Source of the DNA: Spirochaetaceae bacterium
GTDB taxonomy: Bacteria; Spirochaetota; Spirochaetia; SZUA-6; Bin103
Direction: 5' to 3'
Length of the DNA: 64,000 nt
Assembly (NCBI GenBank): GCA_028820215.1
Contig: JAPPKD010000287.1
Coordinates: forward strand, 9,462 to 73,461
The notes under the pieces were generated by a model, which was not told where the DNA came from, searched no databases, and saw only the letters and a program-made list of their open reading frames with translations. A program made the position numbers and the translations under genes. Positions 26,782 to 35,461 of the stretch are shown piece by piece; within the stretch, counting starts at the first letter, position 1; each line of letters begins with the position of its first letter.

Positions 26782-27641
26782 CGGACACGTGGACGTGGGA
26801 ACTGATCACCAGACACGAGGTGATCACCGAGGGGCCGGCATGGGACGGCGAAGGGCTGCGCTACACGGAGATCGGCGCGAACAGGCTCTGGCGCTACACG
26901 CCTGCCGACGCTCGGCGCGAGGTGTGGCGGGAGTCGACCGGCGGCGCCAACGGCACGATCTTCGACGCCGCCGGACGCTACTACGCCTGCGAGGGCATCG
27001 CGCGGCGCGTGGTGCGCTACGCTGCCGGCCAGCCGACCGAGGTGATTGCCGACGCGCATGCCGGCGCGCCTTTCAACGAGCCCAACGACCTGGCCGTGGA
27101 CGCCGCCGGCCGGGTCTGGTTCAGCGACCCCAACTACGGCGAGCGTCCGCTCGCGCAAGCGCGCGAGTCGGTGTACCGCTGCGACCCGGCCGGCTCGAGG
27201 TGGACGGTCATCGAGGTCACCACCGACACCAACCGCCCCAACGGCGTGCTGCTGTCGGCCGACCAGTCGATCCTGTACGTGGCCGAGAGCCCGCGCCGCC
27301 TCGACCAGCGGCGCCAGCTCCGCGCCTATCCCATCAAGGCCGACGGCAGCCTGGGCGACTACACGCTGCTGCACGACTTCGGCGCCGGCCGCGGCGTGGA
27401 CGGCATGTGCCGGGCATCGGGCGGGCTGATCGTGGTGACGGCGGGCCACCGGGAGCGGGGCCCGGGGCCGGCGATCTATGTGTTCGACGCCAATGGCCTT
27501 CCCCTCTCGACCCATCCGACGCCGGCCGACCGGCCCACCAACTGCACCTTCGGAGGCCCCGACCTGACCGACCTCTACGTCACCTTCTTCGGAGGCGAGC
27601 TGTACCGCGTGTCCGGCTCGGGCTTGCGCGCCGAAGGCTGA
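26778..27641 (+). CDS. SMP-30/gluconolactonase-type beta-propeller hydrolase
   Basis: 287 residues of six-bladed propeller type. Visible metal-site residues: Glu18 (TEGPAWDG), Asn in the NEPNDLAVD turn, Asn in DTNRPNGVLLS, and Asp in GRGVDGMC. Family members are lactonases for sugar acids or related esters. No signal peptide. It is translationally coupled to the CotH gene (ATGA overlap). The substrate could be a sugar lactone, perhaps from the same pathway as the nearby oxidoreductases, but that is inference. Confidence 0.87.
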   Translation: MTDTWTWELITRHEVITEGPAWDGEGLRYTEIGANRLWRYTPADARREVWRESTGGANGTIFDAAGRYYACEGIARRVVRYAAGQPTEVIADAHAGAPFNEPNDLAVDAAGRVWFSDPNYGERPLAQARESVYRCDPAGSRWTVIEVTTDTNRPNGVLLSADQSILYVAESPRRLDQRRQLRAYPIKADGSLGDYTLLHDFGAGRGVDGMCRASGGLIVVTAGHRERGPGPAIYVFDANGLPLSTHPTPADRPTNCTFGGPDLTDLYVTFFGGELYRVSGSGLRAEG

Positions 27642-27653
27642 GCGCGGTTTCGG

Positions 27654-28973
27654 CTATCCTGGGCTGCGGGTGAAGCGCAGTCCATCGGGAACGGCGTAGA
27701 GCGGAACGTTCAGGACCCGATCGTCCCTCTTGAGGTTCAAGAGGGTGCTGCGGACCAGCAAAGGCGGGGCGAACCGGGCGTCGAACGAACGCAGGCTCTT
27801 GCTCTTCGGGTTCACGCCCGCCTTCACTTCCAGCGGCAGGATCTCTCCGTCCCGTTCCAGCAGGAAATCCACCTCGGCCTTGCCCCCGGAGCTGCGCCAG
27901 TAGTGAAGCTCGCCCGCCGACGAGGCGATGAGTTGCTGCGCGACGTAGTTCTCGACCAGCGCGCCGCGATACTCCGCGAACAGGCGATCGCGGTGAGCCA
28001 TCAACTGGGGGGCGGTGTTCGCGAGCGCGCCGAGCAGCCCGACGTCCAGCGCGTACACCTTGAACGATCGGCGGTCCGCATGACCGCGCAGGGGCAGGCG
28101 CGCGGTCTCGACCGCGAACGCCCGGTGGATCAGGCCGGCGCGCTCCAGCCACACGAGCGCATCCTCATAGTCGCGGGCCCGCGCGCTCTTGTGGATGGCG
28201 GAGAAGATGAACTTCTTGTTCTCGCGCGACAGGTGCCTCGGCAGTGACTCCCATATGGCGATGATCCGTGCGACCTGCGCCGCCGCCGCGTGCTTGGCGA
28301 AGTCGAGCACGTAGGCATCCACGATCGCCTGCTGCACGGCTCGGACGGCGACCACGTCACGGTTGGCCGCGTAGTGGGCGACGACCTCGGGCATGCCGCC
28401 GACGAAGTAGTAGGCGCGGAGCAGATCGACCAGCGCGCGGTGGAACGGCTCGGGAAACGGCGCCGGTTCGGCATGGTCTTGGATGACACCGCGGTAGCGT
28501 CCCTCGCCGAGCGCCTCGAGGAACTCCGGGAAGGTCATCGGGTGCAGGTCGACGAAGTCCACCTTGCCCACCGGGAACGATCGCGGCGTGGAGAGCGTGA
28601 CCCCGAGGAGGGAGCCGGCGGCGGCGACGTGGTACTGCCCGGCGTCCTCCGCGAAGTACTTCAGGGCGTTCAGTGCGGCATTGCAGGCCTGGATCTCGTC
28701 GAAGATGATCAGCGAACGCGCGGGAAGGATTCGCTCGTCCGCGAAGATGGCGAGGTCGCGAAGGATGCGCGCGGGATCGAGATCGCGCTCGAAGAACGCG
28801 GCAAGGTCGGGCGTCCTCTCGAAGTTGAAGTAGTGGGTCGCCGCGTACTGCTCCCTGCCGAACGCCTGCAGCAGGTAGGTCTTGCCGGTCTGGCGCGCGC
28901 CGCGCATGACCAGCGGCTTGCGTCCCGGCGCTCGCTTCCAGGTGAGCAGGCGATCGTAGGCGTCGCGTCGCAT
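27654..28973 (-). CDS. AAA ATPase with DUF4143 domain
   Basis: 439 residues. Walker A GARQTGKTYLLQ (about 25-36), Walker B SLIIFDEIQA, sensor region AAGSLLGV, then the DUF4143 helical domain (GGMPEVV; LDFAKHAA). A C-terminal restriction-like core reads EVDFLLERDGEILPLEVKAG near 390. The family (COG1373) is abundant and patchily distributed in prokaryotes, with unknown role; a mobile or defence link is often suspected. A perfect 16-bp inverted repeat sits 39-81 bases upstream of its ATG. It converges on the SMP-30 gene with 12 bases between. Confidence 0.87.
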   Translation of the reverse strand: MRRDAYDRLLTWKRAPGRKPLVMRGARQTGKTYLLQAFGREQYAATHYFNFERTPDLAAFFERDLDPARILRDLAIFADERILPARSLIIFDEIQACNAALNALKYFAEDAGQYHVAAAGSLLGVTLSTPRSFPVGKVDFVDLHPMTFPEFLEALGEGRYRGVIQDHAEPAPFPEPFHRALVDLLRAYYFVGGMPEVVAHYAANRDVVAVRAVQQAIVDAYVLDFAKHAAAAQVARIIAIWESLPRHLSRENKKFIFSAIHKSARARDYEDALVWLERAGLIHRAFAVETARLPLRGHADRRSFKVYALDVGLLGALANTAPQLMAHRDRLFAEYRGALVENYVAQQLIASSAGELHYWRSSGGKAEVDFLLERDGEILPLEVKAGVNPKSKSLRSFDARFAPPLLVRSTLLNLKRDDRVLNVPLYAVPDGLRFTRSPG

Positions 28974-29012
28974 GGGGCGACCATAGACCGGAATGACCGG
29001 AATTGGCGATTA

Positions 29013-29054
29013 TTCGGACGTATTTCTGGCTAGAATGGCAGAAATACGTCCGAA
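29013..29054. repeat. Perfect 16-bp inverted repeat upstream of the AAA/DUF4143 gene
   Basis: Arms TTCGGACGTATTTCTG (29013-29028) and its exact reverse complement (29039-29054) flank a 10-base spacer. It lies between the stop of the minus-strand oxidoreductase and the start of the minus-strand AAA gene, in a locally AT-richer patch. No T-tract follows, so an operator or protein-recognition site is likelier than a terminator. Confidence 0.8.
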
Positions 29055-29071
29055 AAACGTGCTGTTTGCCC

Positions 29072-30010
29072 TCAGCCGAACAGCCGGTCGATCAGCTCCA
29101 TGGACAGGATCGCTTCGTGCAGGTCGCAGGCGGGGGGGCCGAACGGGCGGCCGTCGCGCACGCGGTCGATGAAGTAGCGGTTCTGTTCGCGGGTGCTGTC
29201 ATCGCCGGAGCAGGTGAGCTCCGTGACCTGTCCGTCGATGATCACCTGGCCGCTGCGCACGCCTTCCAGGTAGGCGGAAGCGCTGCGGCCGTGCATCTCG
29301 TAGCGCTCCAGCCGGGCGCCGGCGGTGACGTTGGCGACCAGGTGGGCGACGCAGCCGCTCTCGAACAGGATGAGTCCGCCATACACGTCGCGGTACCCGG
29401 AGAAGAAGCTCCCCGAGAGGCTGTGCACCTCCGCCACCGGGGAGTCGGCAAGTGCGCGCACGCAGTCCAGCGCATGCACGGGGGTCTCGTAGAAGTACCG
29501 GTCGAGCACCGGTGGCTTCAGGATGCCACGTTCCTCGATGTCGACCAGGTTCTTGTGGAACTCGCCGACGATGGTGGTCAGCGGGCCGCGCTCGCAGATC
29601 AGCCGCTTCGCCTCGCGGATCGCCGGGTTGAAGCGGCGGTTGAGGCCGATCATGCAGCGGGCGCCGGTGCGCTCGGAGATTTCCAGAAGGGCGCGCGTCT
29701 GTGACACGTGGAGTCCGGGAGGCTTCTCCAGCAGGGTATGGACGCCGGCCTCCAGGCAGATCTGCGCAACGGGAGCGTTGAACTCCGGGGGCACCGCGAC
29801 GACCACGGCGTCCGGGGACTCGGCTTCGAGCATCCGCTCCGGCGCCGCATAGGTGGCAACCCCGCCGAGCTCGCAGGCTGCCGTGGTGCGCCGCGCTTCG
29901 TCCAGGTCGCACACGGCCGTCATCACGGCTCCGTCGATCGCGGCGATGTGGCGCGCGTGGCCGCGCCCGCGCCCTCCGCACCCGATCAGGCCTACACGTA
30001 TCTCCTGCAT
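29072..30010 (-). CDS. Gfo/Idh/MocA-family NAD(P) oxidoreductase
   Basis: 312 residues. Rossmann start VGLIGCGGRGRGHARHI, strand-end CDLDEA, the cofactor/substrate EKPPGLH motif (usually EKP), then the C-terminal alpha/beta domain with LNRRFNPAIREAK. Members oxidise or reduce sugar derivatives and cyclitols. I start at ATG 30010, preceded by GGAGGG nine bases away; the frame upstream belongs to the antisense of the adjacent dehydrogenase. It follows that dehydrogenase gene with five bases between, so the two probably act on one sugar or polyol pathway. Confidence 0.87.
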   Translation of the reverse strand: MQEIRVGLIGCGGRGRGHARHIAAIDGAVMTAVCDLDEARRTTAACELGGVATYAAPERMLEAESPDAVVVAVPPEFNAPVAQICLEAGVHTLLEKPPGLHVSQTRALLEISERTGARCMIGLNRRFNPAIREAKRLICERGPLTTIVGEFHKNLVDIEERGILKPPVLDRYFYETPVHALDCVRALADSPVAEVHSLSGSFFSGYRDVYGGLILFESGCVAHLVANVTAGARLERYEMHGRSASAYLEGVRSGQVIIDGQVTELTCSGDDSTREQNRYFIDRVRDGRPFGPPACDLHEAILSMELIDRLFG

Positions 30011-30015
30011 GCTCG

Positions 30016-31062
30016 TCAACCCTCCGCACCGGCGACATCGATGATCACCTTGCGCTCCTGGCGCTCGCCGCGCGCCAGCGCGGTCATCACCTCCGGCACG
30101 TCGTCCAGCGTACACCGCGCCTCGATGAAGGTGGCCAGCCGGGCGGCGAGCTCCGGAAGGGCATCGACGCTCGCCTGAAAGGAGGGGCGGTCGAAGCCGT
30201 AGCTGCCGATGACCGTGACCTCGTCGGAAACCATGTCCTGCAGCGGCAGGCTCACCTCCTTGGCCAGGTTGCCGATGGCCAGCAGGGTGGCGTCCGGCCG
30301 GCAGAGCTGGAACGCCAGCGCGAACGACGGCGCGGTACCGACGGCGTCGATCACCACCGCGGGGTGCCCGCCGAGCGCGGCCTGCAACGCCGCGGCGGTA
30401 GCGGCCGGCTCCTCGGCGGCCTGCAGGTGATAGGGCGCCGCGTCGAAGTCGGAGGCCGCCTGCGCCTTTTCCGCCACCGTATCCAGCACCACGATCGGGT
30501 CGAAGCCCCGCAGGTGGCCGACCGTGGCCGCGCACAGGCCGATGGTGCCGGCGCCCAGGATGGCCAGCGGTCCGGGGCGGCGGTCGTGGGCAGCGAGGCG
30601 GTCGAACGCATGGCCGGTCACGGCAGCCGGCTCGGCCAGCGCCGCGATGTCCGGCCCCACTCCGGACGGGATGGGGATGGCGTTCGCGGCGGGGACGGTG
30701 ACGTACTCGGCCATCGCGCCGCGATGGGCGAGGTTCACGCCGATCACCTGCTTGTTCAGGAAGCTCGGGTCGCCTTCTTCCGGGCTGGGAGCGTGGTCGG
30801 CGATGATGTTGTACAGGGCGACCGGCGTGCCCACCGGCGGGCCGTCGACGCCCGGACCCAGCGCGGCGATGCGGGCGCCCACCTCGTGGCCCATGACCAT
30901 GTCCGGCGCGCGCCGGCCGCTCTCGCCGGTGAAGCCGTGGATGTCGCTGCCGCAGATGCCGACCGCGTCGACGGCCAGCAGCACCTCCCCGGCGCGGGGC
31001 TCCGGCTGCGGCAGATCGACCAGGCGCATCGCCCACGGCTTCTCGTACAGAACCGCTTTCAT
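30016..31062 (-). CDS. Medium-chain zinc-type dehydrogenase (sorbitol/threonine DH-like)
   Basis: 348 residues from ATG 31062 (MKAVLYEKPWAMRL), the usual family opening. Catalytic zinc ligands are visible: Cys in GICGSDIHGF and His-Glu in MGHEVGARI. The cofactor site is AILGAGTIGLCAATVGHL with Asp after IVVLD, favouring NAD+. The usual structural-zinc lobe with four closely spaced Cys is absent; its place holds YNIIADHAPSPEEGDPSFLN with no Cys at all. Some family branches lack this site. Paired with the Gfo/Idh/MocA gene downstream. Likely a polyol or sugar-acid dehydrogenase. Confidence 0.87.
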   Translation of the reverse strand: MKAVLYEKPWAMRLVDLPQPEPRAGEVLLAVDAVGICGSDIHGFTGESGRRAPDMVMGHEVGARIAALGPGVDGPPVGTPVALYNIIADHAPSPEEGDPSFLNKQVIGVNLAHRGAMAEYVTVPAANAIPIPSGVGPDIAALAEPAAVTGHAFDRLAAHDRRPGPLAILGAGTIGLCAATVGHLRGFDPIVVLDTVAEKAQAASDFDAAPYHLQAAEEPAATAAALQAALGGHPAVVIDAVGTAPSFALAFQLCRPDATLLAIGNLAKEVSLPLQDMVSDEVTVIGSYGFDRPSFQASVDALPELAARLATFIEARCTLDDVPEVMTALARGERQERKVIIDVAGAEG

Positions 31063-31182
31063 GGTGCCGAGCATAGCGATCCGCGTGGGCGAAGCCAAAG
31101 ACGCGTCCCGGCGCGGCCTTCATGCGCGGCCGGCTGAAAGCGCCACGGCCGCGTGCGCATTGTCCAGGTACGAGGGTATGAT

Positions 31183-31575
31183 ATGAGCGAGGTGGGCATG
31201 GCGCTCGACGACACCGATCTGACGCGCATCGGCGACTACGTGAAGGGCAATATCTACGGCTGGCTTGTCGAGGTGGCGCCTCAGGTCGTCGCCGGGCCGC
31301 AGATCCTGGAGCGCATGGAGCGATTCGAACAGGAGCTCGTGGCGCAGCGGCACGAACTCGTGGCGCAACGGCACGAGCTCAAGGCACAGCGCGAGTTGAT
31401 GGAGACTCGCTTCGACGCGGTCGACGTCCGGTTCGAGGACATGAACAGACGTTTCGAGGACACGAACAAGCGGTTCGAGGACATGAACAGTCGCTTCAAC
31501 GGCATGCAGTGGCTGATCGGAGTCGGCTTCGGGCTGATTGCGACGATCGTGACCATCTTCGAGTTCATCACCTGA
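31183..31575 (+). CDS. Heptad-repeat coiled-coil membrane protein, copy 2
   Basis: 130 residues, nearly identical at both ends to copy 1 (MSEVGMALDDTDLTRIGDYV and the C-terminal MQWLIGVGFGLIATIVTIFE). It has one extra ELVAQRH-type heptad before the RF-units and only five RF-units against seven in copy 1. The two copies therefore differ by whole 21-bp heptad units gained and lost. The same GGTATG-TATGAG element covers the start. It sits between unrelated genes and its 3' end overlaps the stop of the minus-strand zinc-ribbon gene by eight bases. Confidence 0.73.
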   Translation: MSEVGMALDDTDLTRIGDYVKGNIYGWLVEVAPQVVAGPQILERMERFEQELVAQRHELVAQRHELKAQRELMETRFDAVDVRFEDMNRRFEDTNKRFEDMNSRFNGMQWLIGVGFGLIATIVTIFEFIT

Positions 31576-31831
31576 CGTCGCCATAGCGCGGCAGCCAGTA
31601 CTCCAGCCACGTGCGCTGGCATCGACGGTCGCAGAAGCTCAAGCGACGCTCGCCGTGCCGCGCCCGCCAGAGACGGCCGACGATCATCTTGCCGCACAGG
31701 TCGCAGCGCGCGGTGGTGGTGGCGTACAGCGCGTCGGGGACCGGCTCCCAGTGTCCCTCGGCGGCGTGTCCCTCGGCGGCGTGTCCCTCGGCGGCGTGTC
31801 CCTCGGCGGCGTGCCCGTCGGCGGCGCTCAC
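31568..31831 (-). CDS. Small zinc-ribbon protein with His-rich AAEGH repeats
   Basis: 87 residues from GTG at 31831, overlapping the hydantoinase B stop as GTGA. The N-terminal third is a tandem AAEGH repeat; the C-terminal part has CDLC and a second pair in FCDRRCQRTW, a treble-clef/TRASH-like zinc or metal site, and ends LPRYGDVR. It lies immediately downstream of, and coupled to, the hydantoinase B gene, so it may be a small accessory or metal-handling subunit. I do not recognise a named family. The His-rich repeat could bind Ni or Zn. Confidence 0.6.
   Translation of the reverse strand: MSAADGHAAEGHAAEGHAAEGHAAEGHWEPVPDALYATTTARCDLCGKMIVGRLWRARHGERRLSFCDRRCQRTWLEYWLPRYGDVR
31751..31825. 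repeat. Five tandem 15-bp repeats in a coding region
   Basis: GTGTCCCTCGGCGGC is repeated exactly at 31751, 31766, 31781 and 31796, with a fifth copy at 31811 carrying two changes. On the minus strand it encodes the AAEGH repeat of the small zinc-ribbon protein. The frame is preserved because the unit is a multiple of three. Confidence 0.9.
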
Positions 31832-33600
31832 GGCTCCGAGCGTAGCTGCGCCGTTGCCGCCGCGTCGACGCGCCAGCCGCCGTCGGCGTCCCGCGCCAGC
31901 ACCACCCCGTATACCGCGCGGGCCTGATCCGGGCCGAGCACCCCGTCGCGCACCTCCTCGCACACCAGCCCGGGGTCGCGCTCCGCCGGCGGTCCGTACC
32001 CGCCGCCGCCGGGACTGACGATCTCGATGCGATCGCCGCCTTGCACCCGGATGTCCGCGAACTTGTTGGGCGACACGGTGCCGAACGCTTCGCTGAAGGT
32101 GCGCCAGGAATCGTCGCCGTCCCGGCGGATGCGCAGCGCTCCCGGGCGTCCCTGTTGCCCGCCGAACAGCCCCCAGGCGCCTGTCTCGTGGCGGTCCATG
32201 AAGCTGGACACCGTGATCTCCGGCGCCCGCGCCTCGATCACGCGGCGGCTTCCGGCGCCGCCGCGGCTTCGGCCGTGGCCCCCGGAGCCGGCCACCAGGC
32301 TGTAGTTGTGCGTCAGCCACGGGTAGCGGGTCTCGAACACCTCGACCGGCGTGTTGCGGCAGTTGCCGTTGATCGGGCACTGGCTGTCGTTGCCGTCGCC
32401 GGTCGCCTTGCCGCCCCAGCCGCAGCCTTCGATGTGGTAGTTGGCATAGAACTCGCCCGTGCGCGGATGGGTGCCGCCGAACAGGAAGTTGCAGGAGCTG
32501 GCGCCGGTGGCGGCCGCCACCCGATCGGGCAGCGCCTGAGACAGGCAGCCGAACAGGACGTCGACGATGCGCTCGTGGATCTCGGAGTTGCCGCCCACGC
32601 TGGGACCGGGGTGCTCGACGTTGACCACCGTGCCGGGCGGCACGATCAGCTCGATGGGGCGGTAGCAGCCGGAGTTGCGCGGGATGGTGCGGTCGGTGAG
32701 GTTGAGCATCGCGTTGTAGGTGGCCGACGCGGTCACGCCGTAGGTGCAGTTGCAGGGGCCCTGCGCCTGCGGGCTGGAGCCGTTGTAGTCGAAGATGATG
32801 CGCTCGCCGCGCACCACCGCGGTGCAGTGGATGCGGTAGCGCTCGTCTTTCACCACGCCGTCGTTCTCGATCCAGTCCTCGAACGCATACTCGCCGTCGG
32901 GGATCTCCGCGATCTCGGCGCGCATGCGCCGCTCGGCGTAGTCCATGAGCTGCTTTCCGGCGGTGAGCACGGGGTCGAAGCCGTAGCGGTCCAGGAGCTG
33001 GTGCAGGCGGCGTTCGGCGACCGTGAGCGAGCCGATCATGGCGTGGAAGTCGCCCCACGAGGTGCGCGGCGTGCGGTGGTTGATGAGGATGATCTTCCAG
33101 ATGTCGTCGACGTACTCGCCTGAGCGCATGATCTTCACCGGCGGCAGCCGCAGGCCCTCCTGGTAGATCTCGCGGGCGTCGGCGGCGAATCCGCCCACGG
33201 CCTTGCCGCCGATCTCGGTCAGGTGGGCGATGTTGCCGACGAAGCCGTACAGCTCGCCGCGGTGGTACACGGGCTTGATCACCGTGTGCTCGGGCAGGTG
33301 GCAGCCGCCGCGGTAGGGATCGTTGTGCATGACCACGTCGCCGGGGCGGAAGTTTTCCAGTCCCACCTCGGCGATCGTCCACTGCATGGTGTAGAGGATC
33401 GCCCCGATCTAGGCCGGGCAGAACTCGGCGTAGGAGACCATCTGCGCGTCGCGGTCGAACACCACGCAGGAGAAGTCCAGCCCCTCGTTGAAGATCGAGG
33501 AGTACGAGGTCTTCATCATCGCCAGCCCCATCTCCCGGCAGGTGTTGACCAAGTAGTTGTTGATGATGGTGAGGGTCACGCTGTCCAGAATCCGCGCCAT
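31828..33600 (-). pseudogene. hyuB: Hydantoinase/oxoprolinase subunit B with an internal TAG
   Basis: The frame runs from ATG 33600 (MARILDSVTLTIINNYLVNT) for 63 codons to YAEFCPA, meets TAG at 33411-33409, and continues without any shift as IGAILYTMQWTIAEV to the end, 590 codons overall. Homologs have an ordinary residue here, most simply Gln (CAG to TAG). The rest is an intact HyuB: HNDPYRGGCHLPEH, the NGSSPQ and SVGGNSE segments, and a GGGGYG C-terminal motif. HyuB with HyuA opens N-methylhydantoins or oxoproline using ATP. A re-start at ATG 33387 could give a truncated product. A point nonsense mutation or base-call error fits best. Confidence 0.82.
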
Positions 33601-33607
33601 GGGTCGT

Positions 33608-35461
33608 CTATGCCGTCCCGATCATACCGGTGCGGCGCATTATCTGGTCGACGCACTCCTGGGCCGGGTGCGCGTTGGTGTCCACCCGGACCTCGGGATC
33701 CTCCGGGGGTTCGTACGGGCTGCCGATGCCGGTGAAGTTGGGAAGCTCGCCCCGGCGCGCTTTCGCGTACAGGCCCTTGGTGTCGCGGGCCTCACAGGTA
33801 TCGATCGATGCGTCGACGAATACCTCCACGAAATCGCCCTCCGCGAACAGACGGCGCGCCGCAGCCCGGTCCGCATGAAAGGGGCTGATCAAGGCTACGA
33901 TCACGATGAGCCCCGCATCGACCATCAGGCGCGCCACTTCAGCCACGCGCCGGATGTTCTCGATCCGATCGTCCTCGGTGAATCCCAGGTCCTTGCTGAG
34001 GCCGTGCCGGACATTGTCGCCGTCCAGCACGTAGCTGTGCCGGCCCTCCAGGTGCAACCGCTGCTCCAGAAGATTCGCGAGCGTCGACTTCCCCGAGCCC
34101 GACAGCCCCGTCATCCACAGACACCGCGCGGACTGGTGCTTCGCTTCGCTGCGCAGGTGCTGCGTAACCTGGAAACGCTGCCAACGGATGTTCGAAGAGC
34201 GGCGCAACGCATACTGAACCATGCCGGCGCCCACCACCGTGGCGGTGAGCTGATCGACGAGGATGAAACCGCCGAGGACCTTCGATTCTTCGTAGGGGGC
34301 AAGGGGAACCCGCCGGTTGGTGGACACATCCACCTCGGCGATGTGGCTCCGTCCCAGCTTCGTGGCGGGGCGCGGCCCTTCCTCGGGGTCGAGCACGTGC
34401 TTGATTCGGGTCACGGCGGCGCCCACCTCGATCCCATGCACCACAAGCGTTACGGCACGGCCCACGTAGAGAGGTTCCTCGACCATCCACAGGAGCGTGG
34501 CCCGGAACTGGTCGGCGACCTCGAGCGGAGCGGAGGCCGCGGTGATCACGTCGCCCCTGCTGACGTCGACGTCGTCGGACAACGTGAGGGTGACCGAATC
34601 CCCGGCGACGGCGCTTTCGCGCGTATCCATCCCGGCCACGATCGACTCCACCCGCGTCTCCAGGGCCGACGGAGCGAGCATGACCTTGTCTCCCACCCGA
34701 ACGGATCCCGAGGCGATGCGCCCGCAGTAGCCCCTGAAGTCCGGGCTCGGCCGGTTGACGTACTGCACCGGCATGCGGAAGGGGCCCTCGGCGCGCGCGG
34801 GCCCGTCCGCGTCCACCGTCTCCAGGTATTCCAGCAGCGTCGGCCCTGTGTGCCACGGGGCGTCGGCCGTGCGCCACCGAAGGTTGGCGCCGGTCAGCGC
34901 CGAGGTCGGGATCGCGGTGACATTCGGTATCCCCGCATCGGCCGCGAGCCGCCGGAAGTCGCCGGCTACGGCGTCGAAGCGCGATTGGCTCCACTCGATC
35001 GTATCCATCTTGTTCACGGCCAGCACGACCGTGCGGATCCCGAACGCCGCCGCGATGCGGGTATGCCGGGCCGTCTGCCGCAGCACGCCCTTGGACGCGT
35101 CCACCAGGATCACCGCCAGGTCCGAGGTCGACGCCGCGGTGGCCATGTTGTGCGTATACTGCCCGTGTCCCGGAGCATCGGCGACGACGAGCCGCCGCCT
35201 GCCGGTCGAGAAGTTGAGGTAGGCCACGTCGATGGTGATGCCCTGCTCGCGTTCCGCCTTCAGTCCGTCCGCCAGCAACGCGAGATCGATGGCGTCCCCC
35301 TGCGTCCCATAGCGGGCGGAGTCTCTCTCGACCGAAAGCAGCCTGTCTTCGAACACGCGGTCGCAGTCGTACATCAGCCGACCGATGAGGGTGCTCTTGC
35401 CGTCGTCGACGCTCCCGCAGATCACCAGTTTCAGGGGCTTTGAGGCCGCCGAGCCGCCCAT
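33608..35461 (-). CDS. cysNC: Bifunctional sulfate adenylyltransferase large subunit / APS kinase (CysN-CysC)
   Basis: 617 residues. The N-terminal CysN GTPase has G1 GSVDDGKST, G3 DAPGH, G4 NKMD, and EF-Tu-like beta-barrels. The C-terminal CysC has Walker A GLSGSGKSTLA and the APS-site segment DGDNVRHGLSKDLGFTEDDR. It makes APS from sulfate and ATP (with CysD) and then PAPS, the universal sulfuryl donor. The start is ATG 35461 sharing one base with the cysD stop (TGATG). No cysH/PAPS reductase is seen nearby, while a sulfotransferase is divergent next door, so the PAPS made here may serve sulfation. Confidence 0.95.
   Translation of the reverse strand: MGGSAASKPLKLVICGSVDDGKSTLIGRLMYDCDRVFEDRLLSVERDSARYGTQGDAIDLALLADGLKAEREQGITIDVAYLNFSTGRRRLVVADAPGHGQYTHNMATAASTSDLAVILVDASKGVLRQTARHTRIAAAFGIRTVVLAVNKMDTIEWSQSRFDAVAGDFRRLAADAGIPNVTAIPTSALTGANLRWRTADAPWHTGPTLLEYLETVDADGPARAEGPFRMPVQYVNRPSPDFRGYCGRIASGSVRVGDKVMLAPSALETRVESIVAGMDTRESAVAGDSVTLTLSDDVDVSRGDVITAASAPLEVADQFRATLLWMVEEPLYVGRAVTLVVHGIEVGAAVTRIKHVLDPEEGPRPATKLGRSHIAEVDVSTNRRVPLAPYEESKVLGGFILVDQLTATVVGAGMVQYALRRSSNIRWQRFQVTQHLRSEAKHQSARCLWMTGLSGSGKSTLANLLEQRLHLEGRHSYVLDGDNVRHGLSKDLGFTEDDRIENIRRVAEVARLMVDAGLIVIVALISPFHADRAAARRLFAEGDFVEVFVDASIDTCEARDTKGLYAKARRGELPNFTGIGSPYEPPEDPEVRVDTNAHPAQECVDQIMRRTGMIGTA

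Noticed and set aside
31751..31825. Short regular repeats as a CRISPR array
   Set aside because: The units are contiguous 15-mers with no spacers and encode an in-frame peptide repeat.
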